From the NCBI RefSeq assembly GCF_037392515.1, contig NC_090291.1, positions 15,267,501 to 15,331,500 on the forward strand: DNA of 64,000 bases, in the 5' to 3' direction. Shown here in pieces: positions 46,426 through 57,177 of this stretch. The notes beneath the pieces are model-generated. The model worked only from the letters and a program-made list of their open reading frames with translations, was not told where the DNA came from and did not search any database. Numbering within the stretch: the first letter of the stretch is position 1; the number at the start of each line of letters is the position of its first letter. Source of the stretch: Haliotis asinina. Lineage: Eukaryota > Mollusca > Gastropoda > Lepetellida > Haliotidae. Position numbers and translations under genes: made by a program.

Positions 46426-48577
46426 ATTTATGTACAAACGATCTCTGAATCAAGGGAAGAATCTGGCAAAATCCGCCATTTTGAAAGAAATCGGTCATCG
46501 GTAGTGATGTCACACGTCGACATTGTTGCACATATTAGGCAATTCCTTTGAGGTGAAGGTCGGTTGAACAAGATGGATCTGTCATTCCAATTGCACTTTT
46601 AGTATTTTGATGTATATTTTGCGTATCGTTCATATATAATAATTCATATTCAAACTAATTTAAGTATCTTCATTTACCCTTTTCTAACATTATATCATAT
46701 GTGGATATAGGGCATGCGTTTTTATTCTTTGAAAGCTTTTGATTGTTTGAATGATATTTACATGGGAAACTGACTCATTAAGTGCACTATGTACCGCATT
46801 TTAAGCCTTTATACAAGTTTTAGAAGATCACAGGTAGCCAGTACTGCAACACGTGCTTTAGTTCCAGTGGTGTACAACATTCATTACGCTGATACTAATA
46901 TTGCAGTTTCATTTGAACAGGTCAATAAACAGCGATTTAATTAAACTTTATAAGTAAAACTGATAATATTAATGAAAATGATTTATATATTTTATGAAAT
47001 GTACACACACACACATTTAAAGGACTTGTGTTCAATGTTTCTTTGTGTCGTTTTAAAAGACAAATCAATTATGAAAATTAATTGACCAGGCGAGTTTGTC
47101 AAAAACGTGTTATGATTCATCATTATTGTTTTTGATAATACAATCAATATAAATTCGATAAAAACATATTGTGATGGCAGGATATCCAATTCAGACAATA
47201 CTTTATTCGAAAATTGTTTAATTATAATATCTAAACCAGGTCATGTCTTAATTTGCACAAACCTTACGTCCATATTCTAATAGTTCCATACTTAAAAAGC
47301 GATCTCCTTGTACCTTTCATTTCATACTTATGAAGGGAATTAATTACTTACTCATAAGGAGAAAGGTTTATATCCTAAATGAATATTCAATGAATATTCA
47401 ATGAATATTCAGGTGTTGTGAAAGATTATTTTTCATTTATGCTAAAATGATACCAGACGGGTGCGTGTGTTGCTCAAAGCAAGGTACGTGGTAAAACCGT
47501 CTAATTGTTGTGATATTCAGGACACTATTTCAATGGTAGAACCATTCGGTTTATGTTTTATCGAAAGAGTGTTGCATTCTGACATAGAAGCTGAGACCTT
47601 TTACATACTAGTAGTCTATGGAAATTAGGTGAGATATATATGCTAATCAGCAAACCAGTGTTGTCTATTTCCGACGTCACAAAATGGACAAAACATACTA
47701 TGACGTTAGCTAAAATATTGTGTTATTTCAGTAATTTCAATTCAATTTCAATAGTAATTTCAAGATATGACTATTACTCAAAAAAGATGCAGAATTAGTC
47801 AAAACAGATCTGCAAAAAAAACAGGAGAACATGAAAATCGAAGAACTAACGCATTGTGTGTGATAGGGCCATCCAATCACTATTACCTGCTTCCTCATGT
47901 AGTACATTGGCATCTTTTCTGATAAATTGTGAAACTACCAAAAGGTATCCGCTCACATTGGAGAACTTTGTATTGGAATAGTTTGGTTCACGGTGAACAA
48001 AACATAACGAAAATGAACTGCCCGTATCCAAACCAAATTCTCTCTATGTGATCTGAGTTACATAGACCTGATATAAAGCACAGCGGAGTTATTCCCCTAA
48101 TCTTTATACCCGTATGACCTCTTGTCTACGTTTGACGTCATAGACGAAAATCCATATTTGACATTTATTGCTGGTCATTTTTTATTTTGTGCGTATGACG
48201 TTAAAATCATTTCATATGTACACTTATGTCGCTCAGATATGAAGCTGTATTTCCTTTGCTCACACATGTAGTAAATTAAATAAATCGTAGTCGAGAACGC
48301 GACAAAAAAACCAAAAAAAAACCAAAAAAAACTGAGAAAATTTCTAACGCATACAAAAGTTTTGGACAACATTTAGCAGTGTCTGTTTCTCAAACCACTG
48401 AGGTAGTCGCAGTTATATTTACACCAACGGATAGGATATTAAATATTCTACATTTCTGTGTAAATATATAGCCGAACGCAGATCCAGGACCTTGCGAACG
48501 CAATTCTACCAAAACATTCACTTTTAAAACCTTAAGAAAATGTGCTCCTGAAAAAAGCTCGGCATTTTGGGGGTTAA

Positions 48578-49394
48578 GCTAATTTTTCATCCTTTGGCTA
48601 CGAATAGAGGAAACGAACGAGAAATGAGGACTCCGAACGTTTCCAGAATGAGGACCCAGAGGCGGAGTGCATTGTAAACGGAACCTCTTGAAAGTCCTTT
48701 TTATTGAAAGAATTTCGGTATGTTTACAAATACGAATTAACTTTAGCCTCAGTGGTGGTTCAGCCATAATGTCAGCTTTAGTATGCATCGCGGTGAGTCT
48801 GTTTTTCATTCCACTTTTCAACATGAATTTGAACACCAAGCGATGTATTTCACAAAGCGATTGACCTTCGCGAGCTTGGTAGTGTCCCACAGCTCATTAC
48901 CAGCAGCAATACATTAGATTTACCATGCACCTGCTTTCACCGTCAAATGCAGTGGATTTCGCATTTATAAACACTTACACGAATTAAATTATTTACTCAG
49001 TTGTTATCCATTTACTTTGGTTATTTATGACTGTGTGGGAGTCACCAAAAAATATGACAGGCTGTGTAAAATTGTGACTTATTTGGGAAAAGCATGCTTA
49101 ATGCACATTTTATAAGTAAACATCAAGTGGTTTGGGGTAGGGTCCTGAAAACATATTTCATGGTGTGGTTTTGTCACCATATGATAAACATTAGGGGAGG
49201 GTAATTATTTTCAGTTCATTGAAGTATTATCAGTGAATGGAGTGGGTTATATTAATATTTTGATGATGAAAATGTGTTATTTTGGTGCCCGTCCATTGAC
49301 TTCATTTGGGAAATCAAAAACACCAGTGATCAATATCCAAAACAAAACATATTTAAACTGTATTAATAATTAAAGATGGATTAAGCTAGGATAT
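48578..49394. other. no confirmed gene; candidate upstream exon at ~48768-48792
   Basis: An ATG with eight codons runs into a consensus donor (ATCGCG|GTGAGT, GT at 48793). It could be a 5' exon for the acidic-protein gene at 52280 but would add an overlapping upstream frame. Unproven. Confidence 0.3.
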
Positions 49395-49646
49395 CAGGCC
49401 CCTATTTCTGGAAACAAAATTTAACTTAAATCTGAGATTTGTCTGAGTTTTTACTCATTTTCGCAAAAACACATTTCACAGACTGAACTGAAATCGGCAT
49501 AAAACTCAAACTATAGGAGACAGTTTGAGTTTGGTGGCTAAATTATTTAAGTTATATGGGCTTTTATATTTAAAAAATGCAGTTAACTTAAAAATTCAAC
49601 TGTTTCAAATTGTGAAACTCAGTTTGTTTCAAGAAATCAGGGCCAG
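49395..49646. mobile_element. MITE-like element with GGCCC-type inverted ends
   Basis: CAGGCCCCTATTTCTGGAAAC at the left pairs with GTTTCAAGAAATCAGGGCC at the right. The 250-bp interior is AT-rich, with smaller inverted repeats (AACTCAAACT/AGTTTGAGTT) inside. No coding. Confidence 0.55.
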
Positions 49647-50750
49647 AACAACTGAATTCTTCTCTGCAGTTCTATGGATGCACACACCTGCTGAGACACT
49701 TCATTAATTTTTTTATTCACCAGGCATCTACTACATCAATTTTCTCCAAAGTCTTTGAGAAGCATTTAGAGCCTGGAAAAAATCTGACACCTTTGTGTGC
49801 GAGAAATAATTTCAGATGATGATGGGCTAGAAATCAGTAGATCTGAAACATTATTTAAAGGAATTTAGGAAAAATGTAATCCATTAAAATGTGTCATGTG
49901 GCCAAACTTCCAAGTAATTGTGGATGTGGTTCCCAGTGGAGTTATTGTTGGCGATTGGAAATTTCCATGATTGACGCTGTCGTTTGTACATTCTTGAAAA
50001 AAAATACGTATCAGTCAAGAAAACAGTCAGTCATTGTCCTGAAAGATTGACAATTCTTCAACCAAAGTTTGTGCATTGGCCATTATTCACTAAGGGAAAC
50101 ACAGATCAATAAATAAAGAACTAACAGTTTTATTGTGATCCAATCAGTATTAAGTTCTTTTCATGTAATAAGCATGATAAGGATATATAAAATCAGTGAT
50201 CTCTGTATATTTTTAGTGAGGACAAGATATATCGAGAACGAAAAGTTAACCGCCAGTTAATATCAAAACTAAAAGGTAAAGTGGTGGAAATGTAAGGCTA
50301 AAATAATCGGTAAGACCAGTCCATATTTCGAGAGGGTTCATCTGGTAACTGATTTAGTGATATCTTAATCATTGGTATTTACAATCAAAGGAAAATATTG
50401 CTAAAGGTACGTTGGCACTGCTTTTGAAAGCAAAATAACTATTCCTATTCTGCTTACACAACACTATTGAACTCAGGTCACTTGTCACACGTGACAATCA
50501 TGTGACCATATAACATTTCTGATTTTCCCTTGCCCAATGAAGGTAAGATAAAGAGTTACTGTTCGGTTTTACCTGACGATGGGTTCAGAACAAGCCCTGA
50601 AATGTTTAATTAATTTTTTTTTTATTAAAAAGAAGATAAAACCCAGAAAAGTCCCATGTTCCTCATTTATGACTTTGTAAAGCGTTTGGTTGTCTTTTTC
50701 AGAAGTCATGTGCATCATTTTATACATCATTTAATGTGATCAATGATTCA
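49647..50750. other. no feature seen
   Basis: AT-rich, no supportable exon or repeat. Confidence 0.5.
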
Positions 50751-50985
50751 TTCCCCGGTGCCGTAAAAGGTGACTATGCTTGTCATAAGTGGTGACTAAC
50801 GGGATCGGGTGGTCAGGCTTGCTGACTTGGTTGACACATGTCATTGGTTCCCAATTGCGCAGATCGATGCTTATGCTGTTGATCACTAGATTGTTTGGTC
50901 CAGACTCAATTGTTCACTGACTGCCCCCATAAAGCTGGAATATTGCTGAGTGCATGTAAAACTAAACTCACTCACTCATTCCAGG
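50751..50985 (+). repeat. SINE-A copy
   Basis: Forward SINE-A from CCCCGGTGCCGTAAAAGGTG to AAACTCACTCACTCATTCC. Confidence 0.88.
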
Positions 50986-51422
50986 GTCTCAAGAAAGTAA
51001 TAAAACAGAGTTTGCTTCGTATTGCCTGCAAGGACCATTAAAAATAAAAATTTGGGGTCCCTGGGAGTGCCTTTGTTTGTGAGCCAAACAAACCCTACTG
51101 AAACCGTTCTCCTCATTCAGTCTTGTAGCAAGAAGATTGCCATTCAGTGGCTTTAAGCACAGATCTAAATATGGAAGTGATGAAAATCTAAAAAAATGAG
51201 GTGATGTGGTTGTCCTAATCTTTGTCTAATTCAGGTTGGTAAATCAAAGGAAGTGAATGAGCCATTGACGTATATCAGTTCGTCCATATATATCTGAAGC
51301 CTAATTTATACATCTTGGACAAATTACTTTGTTTGACTTTACCAATACCAATGAATTCTTGTTCATGTGCATGAAGAATCAGATCAGAGAGAAGGGAAAC
51401 ATAATTAAATGCCCTTAAGCAT
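50986..51422. other. no feature seen
   Basis: Nothing supportable. Confidence 0.5.
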
Positions 51423-51751
51423 CATTGTTCACGATGGTATTTCAACGTAACAGGACCTGTAAGTTTTAGATGTCTGTCTGACCCACTGAAAATTCACAGG
51501 ACCCATAGAATAAAGTAAAAGAAACATTTCAGATTTGACATTTCTTGTTATTGGCATTGAAATTATTATTTTCTGATAACAAACATATGATTTCTAAATA
51601 GCAAACACATGTCACATGCCGCAGTTATCAACTTCACCATGTGACATTGTGAAATATTCAGACACTGGGGCTGGACAGTTGGTGATTTCTATCTGACCAC
51701 TGGCGAAACTGACAGATTTGTCAGAGGGTCAGACGCTATTCGTGAACACTG
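51423..51751. mobile_element. MITE family M6, copy 3
   Basis: CATTGTTCACGATGG to GCTATTCGTGAACACTG, 329 bp, flanked by AAGCAT and AAGTAT (6-bp duplication). Shares GTAACAGGACC, ACCCACTGAAAATTCACAGG and GACCACTGGCGAA with the other copies. Confidence 0.88.
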
Positions 51752-52099
51752 AAGTATGTCTGCTTCCTGTCTATTTGTCTAAAGGTCGTTGGACACAAAA
51801 TTTCAAGAAACTGCTATATTTGGCATCATTTTGTAGACATGCACACAGTTAACACTGCATCTTTTTCTCACACAATTGTTAACAATGACACTTATCATAG
51901 AGACTGCATTGGCCAATGGAAGTTGTAGCACATGTGTCAACATCAGTTTATGATATGAACTAGGGCGTATGTAAAGGCAATGGTATCAGTTGCTGATCTG
52001 AATAATTCCATTCAAAATAAAATCTAAGCCTCTAGAGGCCATAGAAAAGGAAAAGGTTTGAGATTTCCAAGAATACTGAATATTTGGAATGGAGCTGAG

Positions 52100-52218
52100 A
52101 GTAGTACTGAGTTGTAGTAGTAGTAGTTGTACTTAAGTAGTAATAGTAGTAGTAGTAGTAGTAGTTATTGTAGCAGTAGTAGTAGTAGTAGCAGCAACAG
52201 CAGTAGTAGTAACAATGG
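52100..52218. repeat. (TAG)n-rich triplet tract
   Basis: TAG/CAG triplets with interruptions, about 65 bp before the acceptor of the signal-peptide exon. Confidence 0.8.
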
Positions 52219-52290
52219 CAGTATTAGATGAGGCGGCAGTAAATATTACTTAATTAACATATATTCTGTTTATTTTCAGATTGAAAAAGA

Positions 52291-52368
52291 ATGTCTCCAT
52301 CATCAACATTGTTATTGTGTTTTGGTCTTTATTTCTTCATCACGAATAACATCACTGTGTATGCATGG
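52291..52368 (+). CDS. acidic repeat protein, coding exon 1: signal peptide
   Basis: Follows a good acceptor (CTGTTTATTTTCAG, exon from 52280) and an 11-bp leader containing an in-frame stop, so the ATG at 52291 is a true start for this frame. It reads 26 codons: a short polar start, a hydrophobic core (LLLCFGLYFFI) and a polar stretch ending Val-Tyr-Ala-Trp, a plausible signal peptide cleaved after Ala25. It ends exactly on a codon boundary at the donor TGG|GTGAGT (GT at 52369). Joined to the exon at 54275 it yields about 603 residues. The upstream 5'UTR exon is not identified. I am fairly confident of the exon and less so that it always joins this downstream exon. Confidence 0.65.
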
Positions 52369-52439
52369 GTGAGTGTTTCCATGTACATGTATAGAGTAGG
52401 ACAGTTGAGGGACTTGTGTACAGCCGTGTAACTTGGTTG

Positions 52440-53400
52440 TAACTTGGTTATAAAAACCTATATAGTGAGGGTACCAAGCACAGACGAGTGTCTGCTGTGT
52501 GCATATAGTGAGGGTAGAACATCCTTGCACAGGTGAGTGTCACTGCTGCATGCATATAGTGAGGGTACCAACATCTCTGCACAGGTGAGTGTCCCTGCTG
52601 CATGCATATAGTGAGGGTACCAACATCTCTGCACAGGTGAGTGTCCCTGCTGCATGCATATAGTGAGGGTACCAACATCTCTGCACAGGTGAGTGTCCCT
52701 GCTGCATGCATATAGTGAGGGTACCAACATCTCTGCACAGGTGAGTGTCCCTGCTGCATGCATATAGTGAGGGTACCAACATCTCTGCACAGGTGAGTGT
52801 CCCTGCTGCATGCATATAGTGAGGGTACCAAACATCTCTGCACAGGTGTCTCTCCTGCATGCATCTAGTGAGGGTACCAACATCTGTGCACAGGTGAGTG
52901 TCCCTGCTGCATGCATATAGTGAGGGTACCAAACATCTCTGCACAGGTGTCTCTCCTGCATGCATCTAGTGAGGGTACCAACATCTCTGCACAGGTGAGT
53001 GTCCCTGCTGCATGCATATAGTGAGGGTACCAACATCTCTGCACAGGTGAGTGTCCCTGCTGCATGCATATAGTGAGGGTACCAAACATCTCTGCACAGG
53101 TGTCTCTCCTGCATGCATCTAGTGAGGGTACCAACATCTGTGCACAGGTGAGTGTCCCTGCTGCATGCATATAGTGAGGGTACCAAACATCTCTGCACAG
53201 GTGTCTCTCCTGCATGCATATAGTGAGGGTACCAACATCTCTGCACAGGTGAGTGTCCCTGCTGCATGCATATAGTGAGGGTACCAAACATCTCTGCACA
53301 GGTGTCTCTCCTGCATGCATCTAGTGAGGGTAGAACATCTGTGCACAGGTGTCAGTGCTGCATGCATCTAGTGAGGGTACCGAGCATCTCTGCTCAAGTA
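52440..53400 (+). repeat. 49/52-bp minisatellite with repeated 5' splice-site motif, inside the intron
   Basis: About 18 units. The 52-bp type reads ACCAACATCTCTGCACAG|GTGAGTGTCCCTG...; the 49-bp type replaces GTGAGTGTCCCTG with GTGTCTCTCC. CAGGTGAGT occurs 11 times (about 52530, 52583, 52635, 52687, 52739, 52791, 52891, 52992, 53044, 53145, 53247). Types alternate in the right half, a higher-order pattern. The antisense strand is open for up to 277 codons purely from the repeat, so no gene is called there. Confidence 0.93.
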
Positions 53401-53431
53401 TATTTATATAGAAAAGCTTTCCATCATGTCT

Positions 53432-53527
53432 GCCATGGATACAATGTGTGAAGTCCATTTTCTGGTGTCCCCCGCCATGATATTGATGGAATATTGCTAA
53501 AAGCGGCATAGAGCTAAAACTCCCTCA
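53432..53527 (+). repeat. SINE-B 3' half
   Basis: GGATACAATGTGTGAAGTCC, CTGGTGTCCCCCGCCATGAT, GGAATATTGCTAAAAGCGGC, then a CTCCCTCACT tail; it adjoins the minisatellite in the same intron. Confidence 0.85.
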
Positions 53528-54274
53528 CTATCATGTCTGCACAGGTGAGGATATAGTCAGTACGGTGAGTGTCTTGATTGAGGAGATTGAGTCTGTACTG
53601 CACAGATGAGTGTTGCCACTGCAGGCATATGCACAAGTGTTTGCACAAGTTGTAGAGAGGATAATCAATCTGCACAGGTGAGCATCTCAATTGTACAGAT
53701 GGTGCTCAATCTATCTGCATAAGTGAGGGCCAGTGATATATTTACACTGGTCCTTTAATTCTTACTGAACTGCCCAATAGTAAAGAGTGAACATTTGCCA
53801 ATTTTAAAGTTTTGTCAAAAGTTATTGTTATAAAAAGTAGAAGGTAAGTTTCTTCATTTCTTGATCACAAATATGGAGTTCTATGTGCACAGATTATTTT
53901 CCCCATTGCATCTATAACTAGAATGTCTAGTCCGTCTGATTCTGATTGTTACGTTTCTGTGCATAGTGATTGTTTAAGAACATACAATTCAACAATATAC
54001 TCCAATTCAAATATTCGTCACAGTTACCACACACTATCCATGATGTGATGTTTCAAAATTCAATCAGTTTCAACCAGTGAATTCTGTTTTGGCCTGTCCC
54101 TCTCTTACAGCTTATTAGTATACCTTTGGAAATGACATTAGGCTCTAGGTTCATTGTAGTACTATCGTTGGAATAACTGCAGAAATTGTTTAACAAATTG
54201 ATGTTTCATTCACCACTGAAATGTTGTAGTTCAGGCCCTGTCATTCACAAAAAAATCCATGTTTATGTTTTCAG
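53528..54274. other. 3' part of the acidic gene's intron
   Basis: Two further isolated TGCACAGGTGAG motifs (about 53538 and 53672) echo the minisatellite. The rest is plain AT-rich intron ending in TTATGTTTTCAG. Confidence 0.6.
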
Positions 54275-56008
54275 CCAACACATAAAGCTGAGAGATCAAG
54301 TTCTTTCTCGTCAGCTCCAATCGAAGATGATGACACAGATGCACGATGTGGCTCTAATTCGCCTAACACTGAGAAGAGTTCCAAGATGGATGTTGTCTCA
54401 TCCGATCGAATTGATGAAAGAGATTTAGCCCCACCACTTACTGCTGGTACATCTGAATCTGCAGACATGTCAAATGGCATGGACACATCCGTCTCATCAG
54501 ATCCTGAAGAGTATGGTGATAATTCATATTCAAGTGCTGATTCATATGACACTGATAATTCAGATTCAGGTGCTGATTCATATGACACTGAGAAGAGTTC
54601 CAAGATGGATGTTATCTCATCCGATCGAATTGATGAAAGAGGTTTATCCCAATCACTTACTGCTGGTACATCTGAACCTGCAGACATGTCAAATGGCATG
54701 GACACATCCGTCTCATCAGATCCTGAAGAGTATGGTGATAATTCATATTCAAGTGCTGATTCATATGACACTGATAATTCAGATTCAGGTGCTGATTCAT
54801 TTGACACTGAGAAGAGTTCCAAGATGGATGTTATCTCATCCGATCGAATTGATGAAAGAGGTTTATCCCAACCACTTACTGCTGGTACATCTGAACCTGC
54901 AGACATGTCAAATGACATGGACACATCAGTCTCATCTGAAGAGTATGATGATAATTCATATTCAAGTGCTGATTCATATGACACTGATAATTCAGATTCA
55001 GGTGCTGATTCATTTGACACTGAGAAGAGTTCCAAGTTAGATGTTATCTCATCCGATCGAATTGATGAAAGAGGTTTATCCCAACCACTTACTGCTGGTA
55101 CATCTGAACCTGCAGACATGTCAAATGACATGGACACATCAGTCTCATCTGAAGAGTATGATGATAATTCATATTCAAGAAACGGTGCTGATTCATATGA
55201 TGCTGAGAAGAGTTCCAAGTTAGATGTTATCTCATCCGATCGAATTGATGAAAGAGATTTATCCCAACCACTTACTGCTGGTACATCTGAACCTGCAGAC
55301 ATGTCAAATGGCATGGACACATCCGTCTCATCAGATCCTGAAGAGTATGGTGATAATTCATATTCAAGTGCTGATTCATATGACACTGATAATTCAGATT
55401 CAGGTGCTGATTCATATGACACTGAGAAGAGTTCCAAGATGGATGTTATCTCATCAGATCGAATTGATGAAAGAGGTTTATCCCAACCACTTACGGCTGG
55501 TACATCTGAATCTGCAGACATGTCAGATGACATGGACACATCAGTGTCATCAGATCCTGAAGAGTATGGTGATGATTCAGATTCGGTAAATGGTGCATAT
55601 TCGTATGACACTGAGAAGAGCTCCAAGTTAGATGTTATCTCATCCGATCGAATTGATGAAAGCGATTTAGCCCCACCACTTACTGTTGGTACATCTGAAT
55701 CTGCAGACATGTCAAATGACATGGACACTTCAGTCTCATCAGATCCTGAAGAATATAACGATAATTCAAATTCAAGAAACGGTGCTGATTCATATGACAC
55801 TGAGAAGAGCTCCAAGTTGGATGTGATCTCATCTGATCGAATTGATGAACGAGATTTAGACCCACTACCTACTGCTGGTCCATCAGTTGAAAAAAATAAA
55901 ACACCAAAGAAGTCTTTCAAACAAGCTGCCAAAGAAGCCGAAATCACTGGGAAGGTTATCAAAACATTGTCTGTTGTTAAACTGGACAGGAAAAGCTCAC
56001 AACAGTGA
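54275..56008 (+). CDS. acidic Asp/Ser-rich repeat protein, coding exon 2
   Basis: Starts right after acceptor TTTATGTTTTCAG in the same phase (0) as the signal-peptide exon and stays open for 577 codons to TGA. After about 40 residues (PTHKAERSSSFSSAPIEDDD...) come eight repeats opening with SSDRIDER and carrying LTAGTSEPADMSND, MDTSVSSDPEEY and SADSYDTDNSDSGADSYD. Units are 219 bp, shortening to 213, 189 and 183 bp where acidic sub-blocks are lost. The chain is very rich in Ser, Asp and Glu, with SDPEE-type sites suited to secretory Ser kinases. The last 40 residues turn basic (TPKKSFKQAAKEAE...). A secreted, repetitive, acidic protein in a mollusc suggests a calcium-binding or shell-matrix role (inference). 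The end is uncertain: CAACA|GTGAGT at 56005 is a good donor, so the exon may splice before its TGA. Confidence 0.7.
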   Translation, partial: PTHKAERSSSFSSAPIEDDDTDARCGSNSPNTEKSSKMDVVSSDRIDERDLAPPLTAGTSESADMSNGMDTSVSSDPEEYGDNSYSSADSYDTDNSDSGADSYDTEKSSKMDVISSDRIDERGLSQSLTAGTSEPADMSNGMDTSVSSDPEEYGDNSYSSADSYDTDNSDSGADSFDTEKSSKMDVISSDRIDERGLSQPLTAGTSEPADMSNDMDTSVSSEEYDDNSYSSADSYDTDNSDSGADSFDTEKSSKLDVISSDRIDERGLSQPLTAGTSEPADMSNDMDTSVSSEEYDDNSYSRNGADSYDAEKSSKLDVISSDRIDERDLSQPLTAGTSEPADMSNGMDTSVSSDPEEYGDNSYSSADSYDTDNSDSGADSYDTEKSSKMDVISSDRIDERGLSQPLTAGTSESADMSDDMDTSVSSDPEEYGDDSDSVNGAYSYDTEKSSKLDVISSDRIDESDLAPPLTVGTSESADMSNDMDTSVSSDPEEYNDNSNSRNGADSYDTEKSSKLDVISSDRIDERDLDPLPTAGPSVEKNKTPKKSFKQAAKEAEITGKVIKTLSVVKLDRKSSQQ

Positions 56009-57175
56009 GTTTCATATAGTGTCCGAATACAGACAATGACAGAAGAAGCGGATGCATGTATTTAAAGGTTGTACCCTTGTCACGTTAGACAGATTTACGT
56101 TCACAGCAAATATTGCGTCCATTGCGTCCATGTGCGCTGACATTCATTTTGTGACTCACTACGAAATTATGGTCAGTCAGCTATACTGTGTTTAAAGGCC
56201 AAAGCAGATGGAAAAGAAGTCCAAGATATTCTGAATACCGATCCAGTAACAGTAAAACTTGCATAATATATGGGTATACATATATATTGCCACATCATCC
56301 CTGTCTTTGTGTCAGCAAAGCCTCTGTAATATGATTTAGTTTTCATTAAGATGAAGCAGAACTAGACCTCAACGTTTTTCTGTGGTCATGCTGTTGCTTC
56401 ACATCAATGTTCTGTTTTGAAATCTGATCCAAGTGATTAAAGTCACATACGGCATGTTCAAGTACAGAACACAGATCACTTATGCAATGTCCTTGAAATT
56501 GTATAGAATGGTGAGTAAGGAACATGCTTACTTAAATTCAATACAATGTTTGCTTGATTACTAATGTTTCCAAACACGTATGTACACAGTCCTGTTGGTA
56601 GCAATAGCCAAAGAGACGGTTATTCTGAAAACCTTCCAAGTGATTAGTATTGTGATGCAATAGGGCCCTGGAGTGTCAGATTTGCTGCTTCAGTAGTTGG
56701 AACAAGTTTGATATAATTGATAAGCCCACTTTTAATGGCCAATTAGGAAAAGCGTATGCAAGTAGTTATGTAAAATAGTGAGGGAATCGATGAACTTGCT
56801 TTGAGGGCTTTACCTCACCTGGTATGAATATTGGAGTGAGGGACACAAAGGGATGGTTCATCGATTTACTACATTATATAGGCTACATGTGGTCTAGCAC
56901 ACTGCCTTTAGGTCTTCACGCTCTCAACAAGACCAGGTTCATATGAACAGGTAAGATGACTGCTTAATGTCCATTTTCGCAGATTTTATTTACACATATT
57001 ATCAGGGATCACTAAGTGTTCTTGAACCGTCATATCACTGAGCTTTCATATTCCTCAACCGTATACCCCAAAGCTTTAACCGATTATAATAAATTCACAA
57101 AGTATTCTTTCTTTCGATTTAAGATGCATACTTGAGTTATTAACACTTCGGATAAATGGCGTGAATTTATTGATG
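56009..57175. other. 3' flank of the acidic gene, no further exon confirmed
   Basis: The first AATAAA on the plus strand is at about 57086. If the TGA is used, the 3'UTR would be about 1.1 kb; if the donor at 56005 is used, later exons remain unfound here. Confidence 0.4.
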
Positions 57176-57177
57176 TC

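Larger units (their letters stand above)
41887..48577. mobile_element. outer piggyBac-type (TTAA) element, interrupted by a copy of itself
   Basis: Left end TTAA+CTCCCTGGATGCCAC at 41887 and right end GGCATTTTGGGGG+TTAA ending 48577. The element is split after 42053: its left 170 bp lie before the inner copy and its remaining 3.3 kb (45263-48577) after it. Reading across the inner copy restores CTCAGACAAAG...AAGTGCTTAGAC, matching the uninterrupted CTCAGACCAAGCGAAAGTGC of the inner copy. It also contains a 310-bp MITE. No transposase-sized frame, so this is a non-autonomous member. TTAA targets and C-rich ends are the piggyBac hallmarks. Confidence 0.8.

Noticed and set aside
42054-48577. Simple 3.3-kb tandem duplication
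   Set aside because: The left 170 bp of the outer copy lies before the inner one and both junctions are TTAA, which a tandem duplication does not explain.
52458-53320. Long minus-strand open frames (up to 277 codons) across the minisatellite
   Set aside because: Made wholly of the 49/52-bp repeat, open in several frames, cysteine-rich only by repetition; no start context or gene structure.
54271-55962. 563-codon minus-strand open frame
   Set aside because: It mirrors the acidic repeat exon. The sense strand has a matched acceptor, phase and signal exon, and the antisense frame has none of these.
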